DNA of 64,000 nucleotides, taken from Phycisphaerae bacterium (GTDB taxonomy: Bacteria; Planctomycetota; Phycisphaerae; UBA1845; UTPLA1). The stretch covers positions 124,001-188,000 of the forward strand of contig JAKLKO010000005.1 of assembly GCA_023150615.1 (NCBI GenBank), read 5' to 3'. A program made the translations under genes and the position numbers. Position 1 is the first letter of the stretch, and every line of letters starts with the position of its first letter. This document shows positions 17,403 through 25,504 of this stretch, piece by piece. A model generated the notes under the pieces. That model worked only from the letters and a program-made list of their open reading frames with translations, did not search any database and was not told the origin of the DNA.

Positions 17403-17458
17403 CGATTGGCGGCCGGGTCCGGCCGCCTATAAAGCGGAACGATCCTTCCACTCGACGA

Positions 17459-17999
17459 TCACGCGTCCGTGCGTCGCGCACGCGTTCCGGCCGCCCGGTG
17501 CGGGGCGAAACGCCGGCAGTGACGGTCGTGCGCAGCGGGGATCTGTCCGACGCCCATGAGATAGCACCTGGTCGTCGCCGGCCCCATGAAGCGGAACGTG
17601 CTGCCGAGCCTGTCGTAGAGCGCGCGGACCTCGCGCGGCGTTCGCGCCCGAAGCGCGTTGAACCCGCGCAGGTAGGAGCCGTGCGCGTCGGCGAGTTCGA
17701 GGAACGTGCGGGCGTTGTCGATCGTCGCCTTGATCTTGCGGCGGTTGAGGATGATCTGCGGATCGGCCAGCAGGCGCGTCACATCGGTCCATCGACGCGA
17801 CGCGCTCCGGCCGGAAGCCGAAGAACGCCTCGCGCTTGACGAGCACGATCCGCCATGAGAGGCCGCACTGGAAGATCTCCAGCGCCATGCGCTCGAGGTG
17901 TCCGCCATCCGTGCGAATCGGCCGGCCCCACTCGCGATCGTGATAGGCGATGAGCAGCGGATCGCTGCCAGTCCGGTTGCATCGCCGCTGCGGCGTCAT
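17459..17999 (-). pseudogene. tag: DNA-3-methyladenine glycosylase I, frameshifted
   Basis: The first part, read from the ATG at 17999 (GGAAGGTGAC upstream), encodes the Tag N-terminus: 'DPLLIAYHDREWGRPI' and 'ALEIFQCGLSWRIVLVKRE'. It runs off target after 'RPERVASMD' near 17787. The Tag sequence continues in the next frame as 'DVTRLLADPQIILNRRKIK' and 'ATIDNARTFLELADAHGSY', through to 'FMGPATTRCYLMGVGQ'. Dropping one base of the CC at 17786-17787 restores VASMDDVTRLL, so this is a +1 insertion or a sequencing error. A few residues also seem missing around 'REAFFGF'. Intact Tag removes 3-methyladenine from DNA. The gene points away from the cysteine desulfurase gene. Confidence 0.75.
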
Positions 18000-18018
18000 G
18001 TCACCTTCCGCCGGATTC

Positions 18019-18047
18019 TTGGCCCGCATCGTGCATTCCCCTACAAT
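18019..18047 (+). promoter_or_regulatory. sigma70-like promoter of the cysteine desulfurase gene
   Basis: TTGGCC at 18019-18024, a 17-base spacer and TACAAT at 18042-18047. It stands 26 bases before the ATG at 18074, in the intergenic space between divergent genes. Five of six bases match the -10 consensus; the -35 matches in its TTG half. Confidence 0.45.
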
Positions 18048-18073
18048 CAAACGCGTCACGACGCAACGGAACC

Positions 18074-19252
18074 ATGACCGATCGCCTCTACGTTGACAAC
18101 GCCGCGACGAGTTTTCCGAAGCCGCCGGAGGTCATGGCGGCGATGACGGAGTACGCCGAGCGGCTGGGGGCGTCGGCGGGGCGCGGGGCCTATCGCGAGG
18201 CGATGCAGACGGGCGAGCGCTTGAGGGAGTGCCGCGAGCGGCTCGCGCGGCTCATCCACGCGCCCGATGTACGGCAGATCGTCTTCGGGCTGAATTGCTC
18301 CGAGGCGCTGAACCTGGCGATGCGCGGACTGCTCGACGCGGGCGACCACGTCGTCACGACGCGCTTCGAGCACAACTCGGTGCTGCGGCCACTGCACGAC
18401 CTGGCCCAGCGCGCGGGCGTCGAGGCGACGTTCGTCGAGGCCGATCGCTCGACCGGCCTCGTCGACCCGGACGCGGTGCGTCGGGCGATGCGGCGCAACA
18501 CGCGGCTCGTCGTCTTGCAGCACGCGAGCAACGTGACCGGGACGATCCAGCCGATCGACGAAGTCGGCCGGATCGCGTCGGAGCACGACGTGCTGCTCTT
18601 GGTCGACGCAGCGCAGTCCGCCGGGCACCTGCCGATCGACGTGGTCGCGCAGCGGATCGACCTGCTCGCGTTCCCCGGTCACAAAGGTCTGCTCGGGCCG
18701 CTCGGAACGGGCGGTTTGTACATCCGGTTGGGCGTCGAGTCTCGCCTGCGGCCGCTGGTGGCGGGCGGGACGGGCTCGGTGAGCGAGCAGCCGACGCAGC
18801 CGACGCACCTGCCGGACAAGTACGAGTCGGGCAGTCACAACGCGATCGGTTTGGCGGGGTTGTCGGCGGCCGCGGAGTGGCTGCTGCGGCGCGGCGTGTC
18901 GGCGATTGCGCAGCACGGTCGGGAGTTGTCGCGGCGGTTTCTGGAGCGAGCCTCGGCGGTGGAGGGCGTGACGCTTTTCGGTCCCCGCGATCCGCGCGAG
19001 CGCGTGCCGGTGTTCAGCCTGCGCGTGGACGGGATGGAGCCGGCCGAGGCCGCGGCGGTGCTGGAGGCGGAGTTCGGGATACTGTGTCGCGCGGGGATTC
19101 ACTGCGCGCCGTGGGCGCACGAGACGCTGGGGACGGCGGCGGAGGGCGGGACGGTGCGGCTGAGCTTCGGCGTCTTCAACACGCTTGCGGACGTCGATCG
19201 CTGCGTCGAGGCGCTGTCGCGCGTGGCGCACTCGGTCGCCCGGACGGGGTAG
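18074..19252 (+). CDS. cysteine desulfurase family aminotransferase (class V)
   Basis: A 392-residue PLP enzyme. It begins 'YVDNAATSFPKPPEV', the typical N-terminus of the family. The PLP-binding part shows 'HASNVTGTIQPIDEVG', 'LLVDAAQSAGHLPIDV' and the Schiff-base lysine K204 in 'FPGHKGLLGPLGTGG'. The C-terminal 'CRAGIHCAPWAHETLG' holds the candidate active-site Cys in the R-x-G-x-HCA context of SufS-like (group II) desulfurases. It likely releases sulfur from cysteine for Fe-S clusters or thiolation. No suf or isc genes are nearby, so it is a stand-alone paralogue and the sulfur acceptor is unknown. Selenocysteine lyase activity is possible too. Confidence 0.88.
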   Translation: MTDRLYVDNAATSFPKPPEVMAAMTEYAERLGASAGRGAYREAMQTGERLRECRERLARLIHAPDVRQIVFGLNCSEALNLAMRGLLDAGDHVVTTRFEHNSVLRPLHDLAQRAGVEATFVEADRSTGLVDPDAVRRAMRRNTRLVVLQHASNVTGTIQPIDEVGRIASEHDVLLLVDAAQSAGHLPIDVVAQRIDLLAFPGHKGLLGPLGTGGLYIRLGVESRLRPLVAGGTGSVSEQPTQPTHLPDKYESGSHNAIGLAGLSAAAEWLLRRGVSAIAQHGRELSRRFLERASAVEGVTLFGPRDPRERVPVFSLRVDGMEPAEAAAVLEAEFGILCRAGIHCAPWAHETLGTAAEGGTVRLSFGVFNTLADVDRCVEALSRVAHSVARTG

Positions 19253-19446
19253 GTCACGATCTCCGCGGGGCCGCCTTCGCGAGGCTGATCCGGCAGCTTC
19301 GTCGCCACGGTGATGCAAACGTCAGTCGCGTACGCGTTTCGGTGCGTGCGCGAGCCTCCGTTCCCAACCCTTTCGCAAAGGCGAGGGAACGGATGGGGTC
19401 TCCGTGATCGTCAATGCCGAGAGGCTGGTGAGGCCGTGATGTTCGC

Positions 19447-19497
19447 CGAGTGAGTCAAGCCGGCTCTCTGTTCAGAATCCTTGAGCCGGCTCACTCG
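19447..19497. terminator. hairpin between convergent genes
   Basis: CGAGTGA-(5-base bulge)-GCCGGCTC at 19447-19466 pairs with GAGCCGGCTCACTCG at 19483-19497, loop of 16 bases. It lies between convergent genes (desulfurase and propeller protein) and overlaps the propeller's stop codon. No T-run follows on either strand, so it may end transcription weakly or protect 3' ends. Confidence 0.4.
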
Positions 19498-21245
19498 AAG
19501 ACCGCAGAGAATTTCGCCGTCCGGTCGGCTGGAACCTGTCCCGGTGCGAACCAGGTGATCTCCTCGCCGGGGGTCAGATTGGGCGTGCTGCCGAAGTACA
19601 GGCCGCCGTTCGCGCCGATGGCCGGCGGTACCCAGTCCAACTGACCATCGACCTCGAACTCCCACAGCACCGAGAACCCGCTCGCCGCATTGTAGGTCAA
19701 TCCGTACATGCGGCCGTTGACGCCGCCCGCGCCGATCGTCGGATGCTTGCCGCGGATGCCGACGTAGATGCGCCCCGCCGCGTCGACCGTCGGCGCGGTC
19801 ATGCCGCCGACGCCGGGCTGCGGACGTGACGCGGGATCGAACGTGTGCAGGATGCTCCCGTTCGCGGGGTTGATCGCGAAGAGGGCCCCGCCCTCGCCGT
19901 TGCTCGTGCGCAGGTGCGTCGTCGAGGCGTAGAGCACGTCGAGGTCCTGGCCGGTCTCGACGATCGCGAGTCCGGCGGTGAATTGCGCGGTGCTGGAGGG
20001 ATAGCCGTGCGGCTCGACCATGTGTATCGGCCAGGCGTATTCCGCGCGGTTGCCGCGGTCGCGGAGCGCGAACACGACCGGTGCAAGCCCGAGGAACTGC
20101 GTCTCGCACCCCGCGACGAAGATACGGCCATCGGCGCCGACGGCGATCGCGCGGGCGTAACCGAACGGCTGGAACAGCCGCTGGTCGTTGCGAACGTCGA
20201 ACGACCACCGGAGCCGGTCGGCATCGCTCGCGCCGGGCGGCTGCGCGAGATCGAAGGCGAGAATCCTGCCCGGCACGGTCACGTCGGTGCCGAAGGTGCC
20301 GACGTAGAGCGTGCGGCCATCGGAACTGAGGGCCGGCGGCGTGACGATCCAGTTGTCGAGCGTGGCGGCCGACGCGGGATAGCGCCAGACCAGATCGCCG
20401 TTCGCGTCGATGGCGTAAACGGCGTTGGTTTCGTAGCACGGGTCGTTGGGCGGATTGCCCGGCCAGGGTACCGCGCCGGTGGCGAAATAGAGGATGTGGT
20501 CCGGACCCATGACCGGCCCGCCGATGACCTCGCCGCCGCCGTCCGGATCGTTGGGTCGCTGGGGATTGAAGGTCTGAAAGGACCATTCGACGCCGCCGGT
20601 CTCGGGGTCGATAGCGAAGAGCCGGCCATCGCCGCGGCCTACGTAGATCGTGCCATCGCGCGGGTCGAGGCAGGGCGTGCCTTCGATCGTGCCGTTGTAA
20701 AACGAGACGAGGTAGTCGTTGTTCGCGCCGCACCAGAACTGATCCCGCGGGAGTTTGTTGCGGCCGGGCAGGAGATAGCCCACGGGTGTTACTGCGGGCA
20801 GGACGGGCGGGAAGCGTTCCTGCGAATTGGGCGCAGCGTCGGCGAGGTGCAGCGCGTAAAAGCGGCCATCGCCCTTATCCCACCGGTCGGGCGAGAGCGC
20901 GAGGTCACGTCGCAGGACGCCCCAGGAGCCGAAGTAGACAGCATTGTTGCTCAGCACCGCCTGGATGTTGATCGCGGCCGCGCCGACGGCGAAGTAGGTC
21001 CAGTTGGTCGGCGCGGCGGGATCGGCGGAGGTCGGTCCGTTGAACGGCGAGCGGGCGGTGCGGCGGACGTTTTGCGCGAACATGGGCCAGGGAAATCGCG
21101 CCGCGTTCCAGACCGGCAGCGGCCCGATCGGCGGCGGGTTGTTCGGCGGTGGATTCGGAATCGGTGTCTGGCACGCGATGAACGGCGCGCAGGCGAGCGC
21201 GGCGAAGTGCAGCAAGGTGATGGCAGGGAATCGGGTTCGGCTCAT
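19491..21245 (-). CDS. exported PQQ-like beta-propeller protein
   Basis: A 584-residue protein with a signal peptide. A Cys at 'FIACQTP' may be lipidated, though the lipobox is imperfect. A Pro/Asn-rich linker follows. The rest consists of repeated blades of a PQQ-like (YVTN/pyrrolo-quinoline) beta-propeller, for example 'TIYVGRGDGRLFAIDPETGGVEWSF', 'TNAVYAIDANGDLVWRYP', 'GRTLYVGTF' and 'ALFAINPANGSILHTFDP'. Typical blades show W at the end of A/D strands and a G-x-x-Y/L-A-I/L-D motif. No cofactor ligands are evident. Such proteins often bind surfaces or act as assembly scaffolds; no catalytic function is supported here. The start at 21245 is chosen for the signal peptide behind it. Confidence 0.78.
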   Translation of the reverse strand: MSRTRFPAITLLHFAALACAPFIACQTPIPNPPPNNPPPIGPLPVWNAARFPWPMFAQNVRRTARSPFNGPTSADPAAPTNWTYFAVGAAAINIQAVLSNNAVYFGSWGVLRRDLALSPDRWDKGDGRFYALHLADAAPNSQERFPPVLPAVTPVGYLLPGRNKLPRDQFWCGANNDYLVSFYNGTIEGTPCLDPRDGTIYVGRGDGRLFAIDPETGGVEWSFQTFNPQRPNDPDGGGEVIGGPVMGPDHILYFATGAVPWPGNPPNDPCYETNAVYAIDANGDLVWRYPASAATLDNWIVTPPALSSDGRTLYVGTFGTDVTVPGRILAFDLAQPPGASDADRLRWSFDVRNDQRLFQPFGYARAIAVGADGRIFVAGCETQFLGLAPVVFALRDRGNRAEYAWPIHMVEPHGYPSSTAQFTAGLAIVETGQDLDVLYASTTHLRTSNGEGGALFAINPANGSILHTFDPASRPQPGVGGMTAPTVDAAGRIYVGIRGKHPTIGAGGVNGRMYGLTYNAASGFSVLWEFEVDGQLDWVPPAIGANGGLYFGSTPNLTPGEEITWFAPGQVPADRTAKFSAVFE

Positions 21246-21601
21246 GGCATCCTCGTGACGCGGGCCGACTTGACGCCGAGCGTCTTCGTCGCGCGACTGC
21301 GGGTTCTCGGACTTGCGAGGATGTTCGCGAGGGGACTGCCCGATGAGTGTCATATGAGCATACCGGAATATCGGCGCGATTACAACGGGGGGAACATCGC
21401 ACCAGCAGGACGGACGTAGCGTTCGGCGGCGCCACGCCATTACACGTCACCCCCGCGCAAGCGGGGGTCCAGTAGCCCGGCTCTTCGCGCTTGATGTCCT
21501 GGATTCCGACGTTCGTGGGAATGACCAACTCGGCACGTTGGTGGGATGCAAGAAGGTGAGTTTCGAGGACCGGTTGTGAAGCCCTTGAATGCAAACCAAC
21601 G
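21246..21601. other. intergenic region with a palindromic repeat, no gene
   Basis: This 356-base stretch separates the propeller gene from the ABC exporter. Its only distinct content is the REP-like element at 21446-21525. I see no coding sequence with plausible composition or start in either strand, and no convincing promoter. Confidence 0.6.
21446..21525. repeat. REP-like element made of two inverted half-sites
   Basis: The left arm (21446-21472) begins GTCACCCCCGCG and ends GGGGGTCCAG; it is itself a hairpin with stem CCCCCGC/GCGGGGG around loop GCAA. The right arm (21499-21525) begins CTGGATTCC and ends GTGGGAATGAC, an inverted and diverged version. This is the architecture of widespread repeats with GTCATTCCCGC...GCGGGAATCCAG half-sites, which are mobilised by RAYT-type transposases. 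No such transposase gene is in the window. Confidence 0.6.
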
Positions 21602-22417
21602 TCACGCGGCGGGGATGTCGCGGCGGATGAAGATGACCAGCCCGGCCGTCCACGCGGCGACTGCCGTCGCGGTCAGGACGGCGAGGTCGTGCCACGGCCA
21701 CTGGCCTGTCGCGACGATCGGCAGCGGCTTGTAGTAGTCCAGGACGCCGAGAAAGGCGACGCGTCTTGCCGGCGACCAGAAGACGGCCAGGAAATTGAGT
21801 GCGAACGACACCAGCAGCGCGCCGGAGATCAGTCCGATGGCCGGTCCGCGCCGCGTGGCGGCGGCCGAGATCGCGAACGCGCTCGCGCCGACGGCGAGAT
21901 AGAGGGCGAAGAGGTTGACGCAGACAATGGCGAGCCGGGGCAGGTCGAACGGGCCCTTGTCGAGCAGCGCTTGTCCGATCCAGGCGCCGACCCACGGCGC
22001 GACGCAGAGCAGGACGCCAACGAAGGACCACGCCGCGGTGAGCGTGACGTAGAGCCGCGCGCGGCCGATCGGCAGGGTGAGCAGCAGGTCGGCCGTGCCG
22101 CGGTCGATCTCGCCGGCCAGCACCCGCGTGCAGAACGCCGTGACGAAGGCCCAGCAGACCAGGTGCACGACGGGATGACTGAAGCCAACGCACATGAACC
22201 CGGCGGGGGTCATGTAGCGCGAGATATCCGCGCCGGCCAGGAGTGTGAGGAACTGCAGGACGAAGGGTGGGAGCTTTCGGAAGTACTGCTCCATGTCGTG
22301 GAGGGAGTAGTCGATGGCGAGGGAGAACAGGGAGATGAAGAGAACGATCGCGCCGACGGCGAGCACGATGAGCACGCACGAGTCGCGGAGCGTCTTGAGG
22401 AGCACGGCGCGATTCAC
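21602..22417 (-). CDS. ABC-2 type transporter permease
   Basis: A 271-residue protein with about six hydrophobic helices ('VLIVLAVGAIVLFISLFSLAI', 'HLVCWAFVTAFCTRVLAGE', 'SFVGVLLCVAPWVGAWIG' and others). It has the ABC-2 layout with 'GEIDRGTADLLLTLPIGRARLY', the conserved E-x-x-x-G-T-x-x-x-L-x-x-P block. The GTG at 22417 overlaps the stop of the ATPase gene (GTGA), so the two subunits are made in coupled fashion. It should form the membrane channel of an exporter with that ATPase. Substrate is not evident; similar two-gene systems export lipids, polysaccharide or antibiotics. Confidence 0.82.
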   Translation of the reverse strand: MNRAVLLKTLRDSCVLIVLAVGAIVLFISLFSLAIDYSLHDMEQYFRKLPPFVLQFLTLLAGADISRYMTPAGFMCVGFSHPVVHLVCWAFVTAFCTRVLAGEIDRGTADLLLTLPIGRARLYVTLTAAWSFVGVLLCVAPWVGAWIGQALLDKGPFDLPRLAIVCVNLFALYLAVGASAFAISAAATRRGPAIGLISGALLVSFALNFLAVFWSPARRVAFLGVLDYYKPLPIVATGQWPWHDLAVLTATAVAAWTAGLVIFIRRDIPAA

Positions 22418-23340
22418 GGTCGGTCGCCCGAAGCGCTGGCCGCGGCGCGCGGCAGCGCCGCGGCCGGTTCGTCGTAATACGCGAGAAAGAGGTCTTCCAG
22501 GTCGGGCTTGCCGATTTGGGCATCCTCGACGTCGCAGCGCGCGAGCCATTCAAACAGCGGTTGCAGCGACCCGGTCCACGCACCGGCGGCGGATCGGTCA
22601 TCGCGGCGGTGCCAGCTCAGTGCGGACGGCGCCGGCGGGAGGTTCGCGCCGGGTCGGATGCGGAGTTCGACGCGCCGTGGCGCGCGGCTGCGGAGGGCGT
22701 CGATCGTCTGCTGTTCGATGAGTCGGCCGGCGCGAACGATCGCGACGTGGTCGCAGAGCGCCTCGACCTCGCCGAGGACGTGGCTGGAGAAGAGAACGGT
22801 CGCGCCCCGTCGCACGGCCGCGCGAAGCTCGTCGTAGAGCGTCTGCTGCACGAGGGGGTCGAGGGCGCTGGCCGGTTCATCGAGGATGAGCAGCTCCGGC
22901 CGGTGGGCGAGGGCGATGAGCAGGCCGAGCTTCTGCTTCATGCCCTTCGAGCAATCCCGGACGCGTCGATCCAGAGGGAGGTCGAAGGCTCCGGCCAACC
23001 GCGCGACTTCGTCGCGGGCATCGGCGCCGCGCGCTGCGGTAAAGAAGTCGAGGGTCTCGCGCGCCGTGAGGTGGTCATACAGGCGCAGGTCGCCGGGCAG
23101 ATATCCGGTGCGTCGCCGGATGCGGATCGAGTCGCGGCGGCTGTCGAGGCCGAGGACCGCAGCGCGGCCGCGCGTGGGTCGAAGCAATCCGAGCAGGAGC
23201 CGCAGCGTCGTGGTCTTGCCGGCGCCGTTGGGTCCGAGGAATCCGAAAAGCGATCCGGCCGGGACGAGGAGATGAAGGTCCTGCAAGGCGCGCACGCGGC
23301 CGTAGTGCTTGGTGAGGGCGTCGGTTCGGACGGCGTGCAT
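22414..23340 (-). CDS. ABC transporter ATP-binding protein
   Basis: A 308-residue ATPase. Walker A GPNGAGKT is at residues 36-43, the Q-loop region 'GYLPGDLRLYDHLTARE', the signature as 'CSKGMKQKLG' (about 131), Walker B 'LLILDEP' (about 153) with the D-loop 'SALDP', and the switch His in 'LFSSHVLGEVE'. The S-x-G-M-x-Q signature and D-L-R-L-Y pattern fit ABC-2 exporters (DrrA/NodI-like). A C-terminal extension of about 80 residues is present. It powers the permease encoded in GTGA overlap downstream. Confidence 0.92.
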   Translation of the reverse strand: MHAVRTDALTKHYGRVRALQDLHLLVPAGSLFGFLGPNGAGKTTTLRLLLGLLRPTRGRAAVLGLDSRRDSIRIRRRTGYLPGDLRLYDHLTARETLDFFTAARGADARDEVARLAGAFDLPLDRRVRDCSKGMKQKLGLLIALAHRPELLILDEPASALDPLVQQTLYDELRAAVRRGATVLFSSHVLGEVEALCDHVAIVRAGRLIEQQTIDALRSRAPRRVELRIRPGANLPPAPSALSWHRRDDRSAAGAWTGSLQPLFEWLARCDVEDAQIGKPDLEDLFLAYYDEPAAALPRAAASASGDRP

Positions 23341-23531
23341 GGGCGTGCATTAGACGATCGAACGCGCGCGTCAACAAGCAGCGCGGGCGGTGGCGATCGT
23401 TTGGCGCATCCGTTAATCTGCCGGTTCTGAGCGCGGCACGGCGCGTGGCGTGCGTCCGGCGCCGCGATGCGGGGGGAATGTCGCGCGGTTCGCGCGCTTG
23501 TGCGTGGCGTGCGGGTCGACGAGGTGTCGAA

Positions 23532-24521
23532 ATGACGAAGGACGTCCTGGTATTTGCGGAACAGCGAGACGGGCGCCTGCATCCCGGCGCGCTACAGGCG
23601 CTCGGTGCCGCGTCGGAACTGGCGGGCAAGACCGGGGGGAAGGCGGTGGCCGCGCTGATCGGCGCATCGGTGGGCGCGCTGGCCGAACCGCTGGAGCAGG
23701 CGGGCGCGGCGGTCGTGTACCTGGCGGAGGATGCGCGGTTCGCACGCTACAACCCGCTGTCATGCACGGCGGCGCTGGCGGCCATCATTGGGCGGGCGGA
23801 TCCGCAGATCGTGCTGATGCCGGCGACCATCATGGGTCGTGATCTCGGTCCGCGCGTGGCGGTGCGATGCAACGCGGGCCTGGCGACGGACTGCACCGAG
23901 GTCGGGACCGACGGCGGTGCGCTGCGGGTCCGGCGGCCGATCTTCAACGGCAAGGCGACTAGCGTGGTGACGTTTCGGTCCGACCGGCTCCAGATGGCCT
24001 CGCTGCGGCCGAACGCGTTCTCCGCGCCGGCGGCGGATGCATCGCGGAAGGCGGAGCGCGTCGCGGTGAGCGTGCCGGCGACTCCGGATGAGCAGCGACA
24101 GACCACGAAGGACGTGGTTCGCACCGGCGGCGAGGAGAAGGACGTCACCGAGGCGAGCATCGTCGTCTCGGGCGGGCGAAGCCTGAAGTCGGCGGAGAAC
24201 TTCAAGATCCTGTACGAATTGGCGCACGCGCTGGAAGGGGCGGTGGGCGCGAGCCGCGCGGCGTGCGACGCGGGCTACCAGCCGCACAGCCGCCAGGTCG
24301 GCCTGACGGGCAAGACGATCACGCCGAATCTCTACATCGCCTGCGGGATCAGCGGGGCGATCCAGCATCTGGCGGGGATGCGCGGCAGTCGGCGGATCGT
24401 CGCGATCAACACGGACGCCGAGGCGCCGATCTTCAAGGTAGCGGACTACGGCGTGGTGGCGGACCTGTTCGCGTTCGTGCCGCTTCTCACGGCGGAAGTG
24501 AAGAAGGTCCGCGGCGGATAG
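23532..24521 (+). CDS. etfA: electron transfer flavoprotein alpha subunit
   Basis: A 329-residue FixB/EtfA protein. The N-terminal Rossmann-like domain begins '[22 protein letters not shown]'. The C-terminal FAD domain shows the full family signature: '[21 protein letters not shown]', '[19 protein letters not shown]', '[16 protein letters not shown]' and '[19 protein letters not shown]'. EtfA with EtfB moves electrons from flavin dehydrogenases to the quinone pool or ferredoxin. The etfB gene, normally directly upstream, is absent; upstream lies only a short intergenic gap and the ABC genes. A fumarylacetoacetate hydrolase family gene follows 29 bases later and may be co-transcribed. Confidence 0.93.
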   Translation: MTKDVLVFAEQRDGRLHPGALQALGAASELAGKTGGKAVAALIGASVGALAEPLEQAGAAVVYLAEDARFARYNPLSCTAALAAIIGRADPQIVLMPATIMGRDLGPRVAVRCNAGLATDCTEVGTDGGALRVRRPIFNGKATSVVTFRSDRLQMASLRPNAFSAPAADASRKAERVAVSVPATPDEQRQTTKDVVRTGGEEKDVTEASIVVSGGRSLKSAENFKILYELAHALEGAVGASRAACDAGYQPHSRQVGLTGKTITPNLYIACGISGAIQHLAGMRGSRRIVAINTDAEAPIFKVADYGVVADLFAFVPLLTAEVKKVRGG

Positions 24522-24550
24522 AAGCCTCAGGAATCCCCCCCGGAGCTCTG

Positions 24551-25462
24551 ATGAAATTCTGCTACTTCTATCGATCCGAAGCGGAACGGGATGCGGACTC
24601 GATTCGGCGGATCCCGCGCGGCGGCCAGGTCGGCGTCGTCATCGGAGACACGGTGCACCGCCTCGACGTGCCGCCGGCCCTACTCCGCGATGGGTTCGAA
24701 TGGGCCGACGGCGCGTTCGAAGCGCTGGCCCGGCTTCGACCCGGGCCTGCGGCGGGTCCCCTGGACTCGGTGTGGCTCGGCGCGCCGGTGATCCGCGCGG
24801 CACAGTTCCTGGATTTCTACGCCTTTGAGCAGCACGTCAAGACCGCGCGGAAGCTGCGCGGTTTCGACTTTGTCGTGCCCGAGTGGTACGAGATCCCGGC
24901 GTACTACAACTCGAACGCGACGACGCTGTTCGGGCATCGACAGATGGTCCGCTTCCCGCCCGGCGAGGAGAAGATGGACTACGAGTGCGAGCTGGCTTGC
25001 GTGATCGGCCGCACGATCCGCGACGCAACGCTTGAGACGGCGCGGTCGGCCATCGCCGGCTACACAATCCTCAACGACCTGTCGGCGCGGGCGCGGCAGC
25101 GACAGGCGATGGCGATCAACATGGGCCCCGCGCCCGGCAAAGACTTCGGCAGCGCGCTCGGCCCGGTGCTGGTGACGAAGGACGAGATCGGCGACCTGTC
25201 CGCGCTGGGCATGCGGGCGTACGTCAACGGCGCGCTTTGGACCGATGGCCGGTTCGGGACGATCCACTACAGCTTCGAGCAGATGATCGTCTATGCATCG
25301 GCGTGCCGGACGCTTTATCCGGGGGATGTGCTGGGTTCGGGGACGGTCGGCGGCGGTTGCGGGCTGGAGCTGGGCAGATTCCTCAAGCCGGGGGACGTGG
25401 TGCGGCTGGAGATCGATCGCATCGGCGTATTGGAGAACCGCGTGGAGCGCGCGGGGGCGTGA
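24551..25462 (+). CDS. fumarylacetoacetate hydrolase family enzyme
   Basis: A 303-residue FAH-superfamily protein. The metal site is recognisable: 'YECELACVIGRTIRDAT' (E-x-E) and the distal Asp in 'LNDLSARARQ'. The typical 'GKDFGSALGPVLVTKDEIG' and 'YPGDVLGSGTVGGGCG' blocks are also present. Members split C-C bonds or hydrate/decarboxylate 2-keto acids in aromatic and sugar catabolism using Mg2+ or Ca2+. GGAG stands five bases before the ATG. It follows etfA closely. A homogentisate 1,2-dioxygenase family gene is at 46148-47374, so a fumarylacetoacetase role in tyrosine breakdown is possible, but the gene is not adjacent and the family is broad. Confidence 0.85.
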   Translation: MKFCYFYRSEAERDADSIRRIPRGGQVGVVIGDTVHRLDVPPALLRDGFEWADGAFEALARLRPGPAAGPLDSVWLGAPVIRAAQFLDFYAFEQHVKTARKLRGFDFVVPEWYEIPAYYNSNATTLFGHRQMVRFPPGEEKMDYECELACVIGRTIRDATLETARSAIAGYTILNDLSARARQRQAMAINMGPAPGKDFGSALGPVLVTKDEIGDLSALGMRAYVNGALWTDGRFGTIHYSFEQMIVYASACRTLYPGDVLGSGTVGGGCGLELGRFLKPGDVVRLEIDRIGVLENRVERAGA

Positions 25463-25504
25463 CCCTCTAGCGGGTCTCCGGCTTTCGAGGTTGCATTGTG
25501 AATG

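Noticed and set aside
15192-17432. Plus-strand open frame opposite the two NfeD genes
   Set aside because: Acidic, repetitive translation with no domain. The minus-strand genes carry full NfeD and protease motifs.
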